Below, one piece after another: positions 34,031 through 34,040 of a DNA stretch of 34,040 nt. Under the pieces are notes generated by a model that worked only from the letters and a program-made list of their open reading frames with translations, was not told where the DNA came from and did no database searches. Within the stretch, counting starts at the first letter, position 1. The number at the start of each line of letters is the position of its first letter. The translations under genes were made by a program, and so were the position numbers. The DNA comes from Gammaproteobacteria bacterium (GTDB taxonomy: Bacteria > Pseudomonadota > Gammaproteobacteria > Eutrophobiales > Eutrophobiaceae): the NCBI GenBank assembly GCA_016179185.1, contig JACORW010000082.1, positions 1 through 34,040 of the forward strand, read 5' to 3'.

Positions 34031-34040
34031 GTTACCAGGC

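Overview
The window is a GC-rich bacterial accessory region dominated by two separate operons for exported type II DMSO-reductase-family molybdoenzymes of the nitrite oxidoreductase / nitrate reductase (NXR/NAR) group. Tat signals on both catalytic subunits, canonical FNR-type and CRP-type palindromes, a Sec-targeted outer-membrane-like protein and a predicted lipoprotein indicate a Gram-negative, probably proteobacterial host. No rRNA or tRNA is present, so the taxon cannot be fixed from this window.

Region 1 (1-3500) is worn sequence: the end of an unknown gene, a hairpin terminator, a frame-broken unknown gene, a frameshifted and truncated beta-class DNA methyltransferase, a two-gene minus-strand pair (proline-rich lipoprotein and small secreted protein), and a truncated DUF2784-like membrane protein.

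Region 2 (3400-19691) is the main system. Two tandem perfect FNR-type boxes precede a PAS-SARP (BTAD) transcriptional activator. Downstream lies a two-copy direct repeat with an 11-bp period, the geometry expected of a SARP operator. Then comes a long, tightly overlapping plus-strand operon: small unknown protein, cytochrome bd-like oxidase subunit, dihaem cytochrome c, membrane-anchored monohaem cytochrome c, NxrA-like catalytic subunit, 89-residue unknown protein, NxrB-like iron-sulfur subunit, TorD/NarJ-type chaperone, NxrC-like haem b subunit with a C-terminal membrane anchor, tandem universal-stress protein carrying two PCP_red-like domains, radical SAM/SPASM protein carrying a third PCP_red-like domain, and a HemY-type protoporphyrinogen oxidase. 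The NxrB-like protein closely resembles (from memory) the periplasmic NXR of Nitrospira and anammox bacteria. A working model is periplasmic nitrite oxidation (or nitrate reduction), with electrons passing through the gamma subunit and c-type cytochromes to the bd-like oxidase, plus dedicated cofactor and haem supply.

Region 3 (19692-22054) holds a VOC-fold protein, a VapBC-type toxin-antitoxin pair with a start-proximal palindromic operator, a DUF3147 membrane protein and a PAP2 phosphatase.

Region 4 (22131-30051) is the second molybdoenzyme operon, ordered A-B-C-chaperone behind a single FNR-type box with a well-placed -10. It is followed by a putative outer-membrane barrel protein and a CRP-box-controlled secreted cupredoxin. 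The different promoter signals suggest the two enzymes are used under different redox conditions, for example one oxidative and one reductive.

Region 5 (30136-34040) has a class IV aminotransferase and a sulfotransferase-like protein on the minus strand, two heptanucleotide repeat arrays, an AI-2E/PerM-family permease, an orphan NuoB/HyfI-like iron-sulfur protein, and a dense run of palindromes at the right edge.
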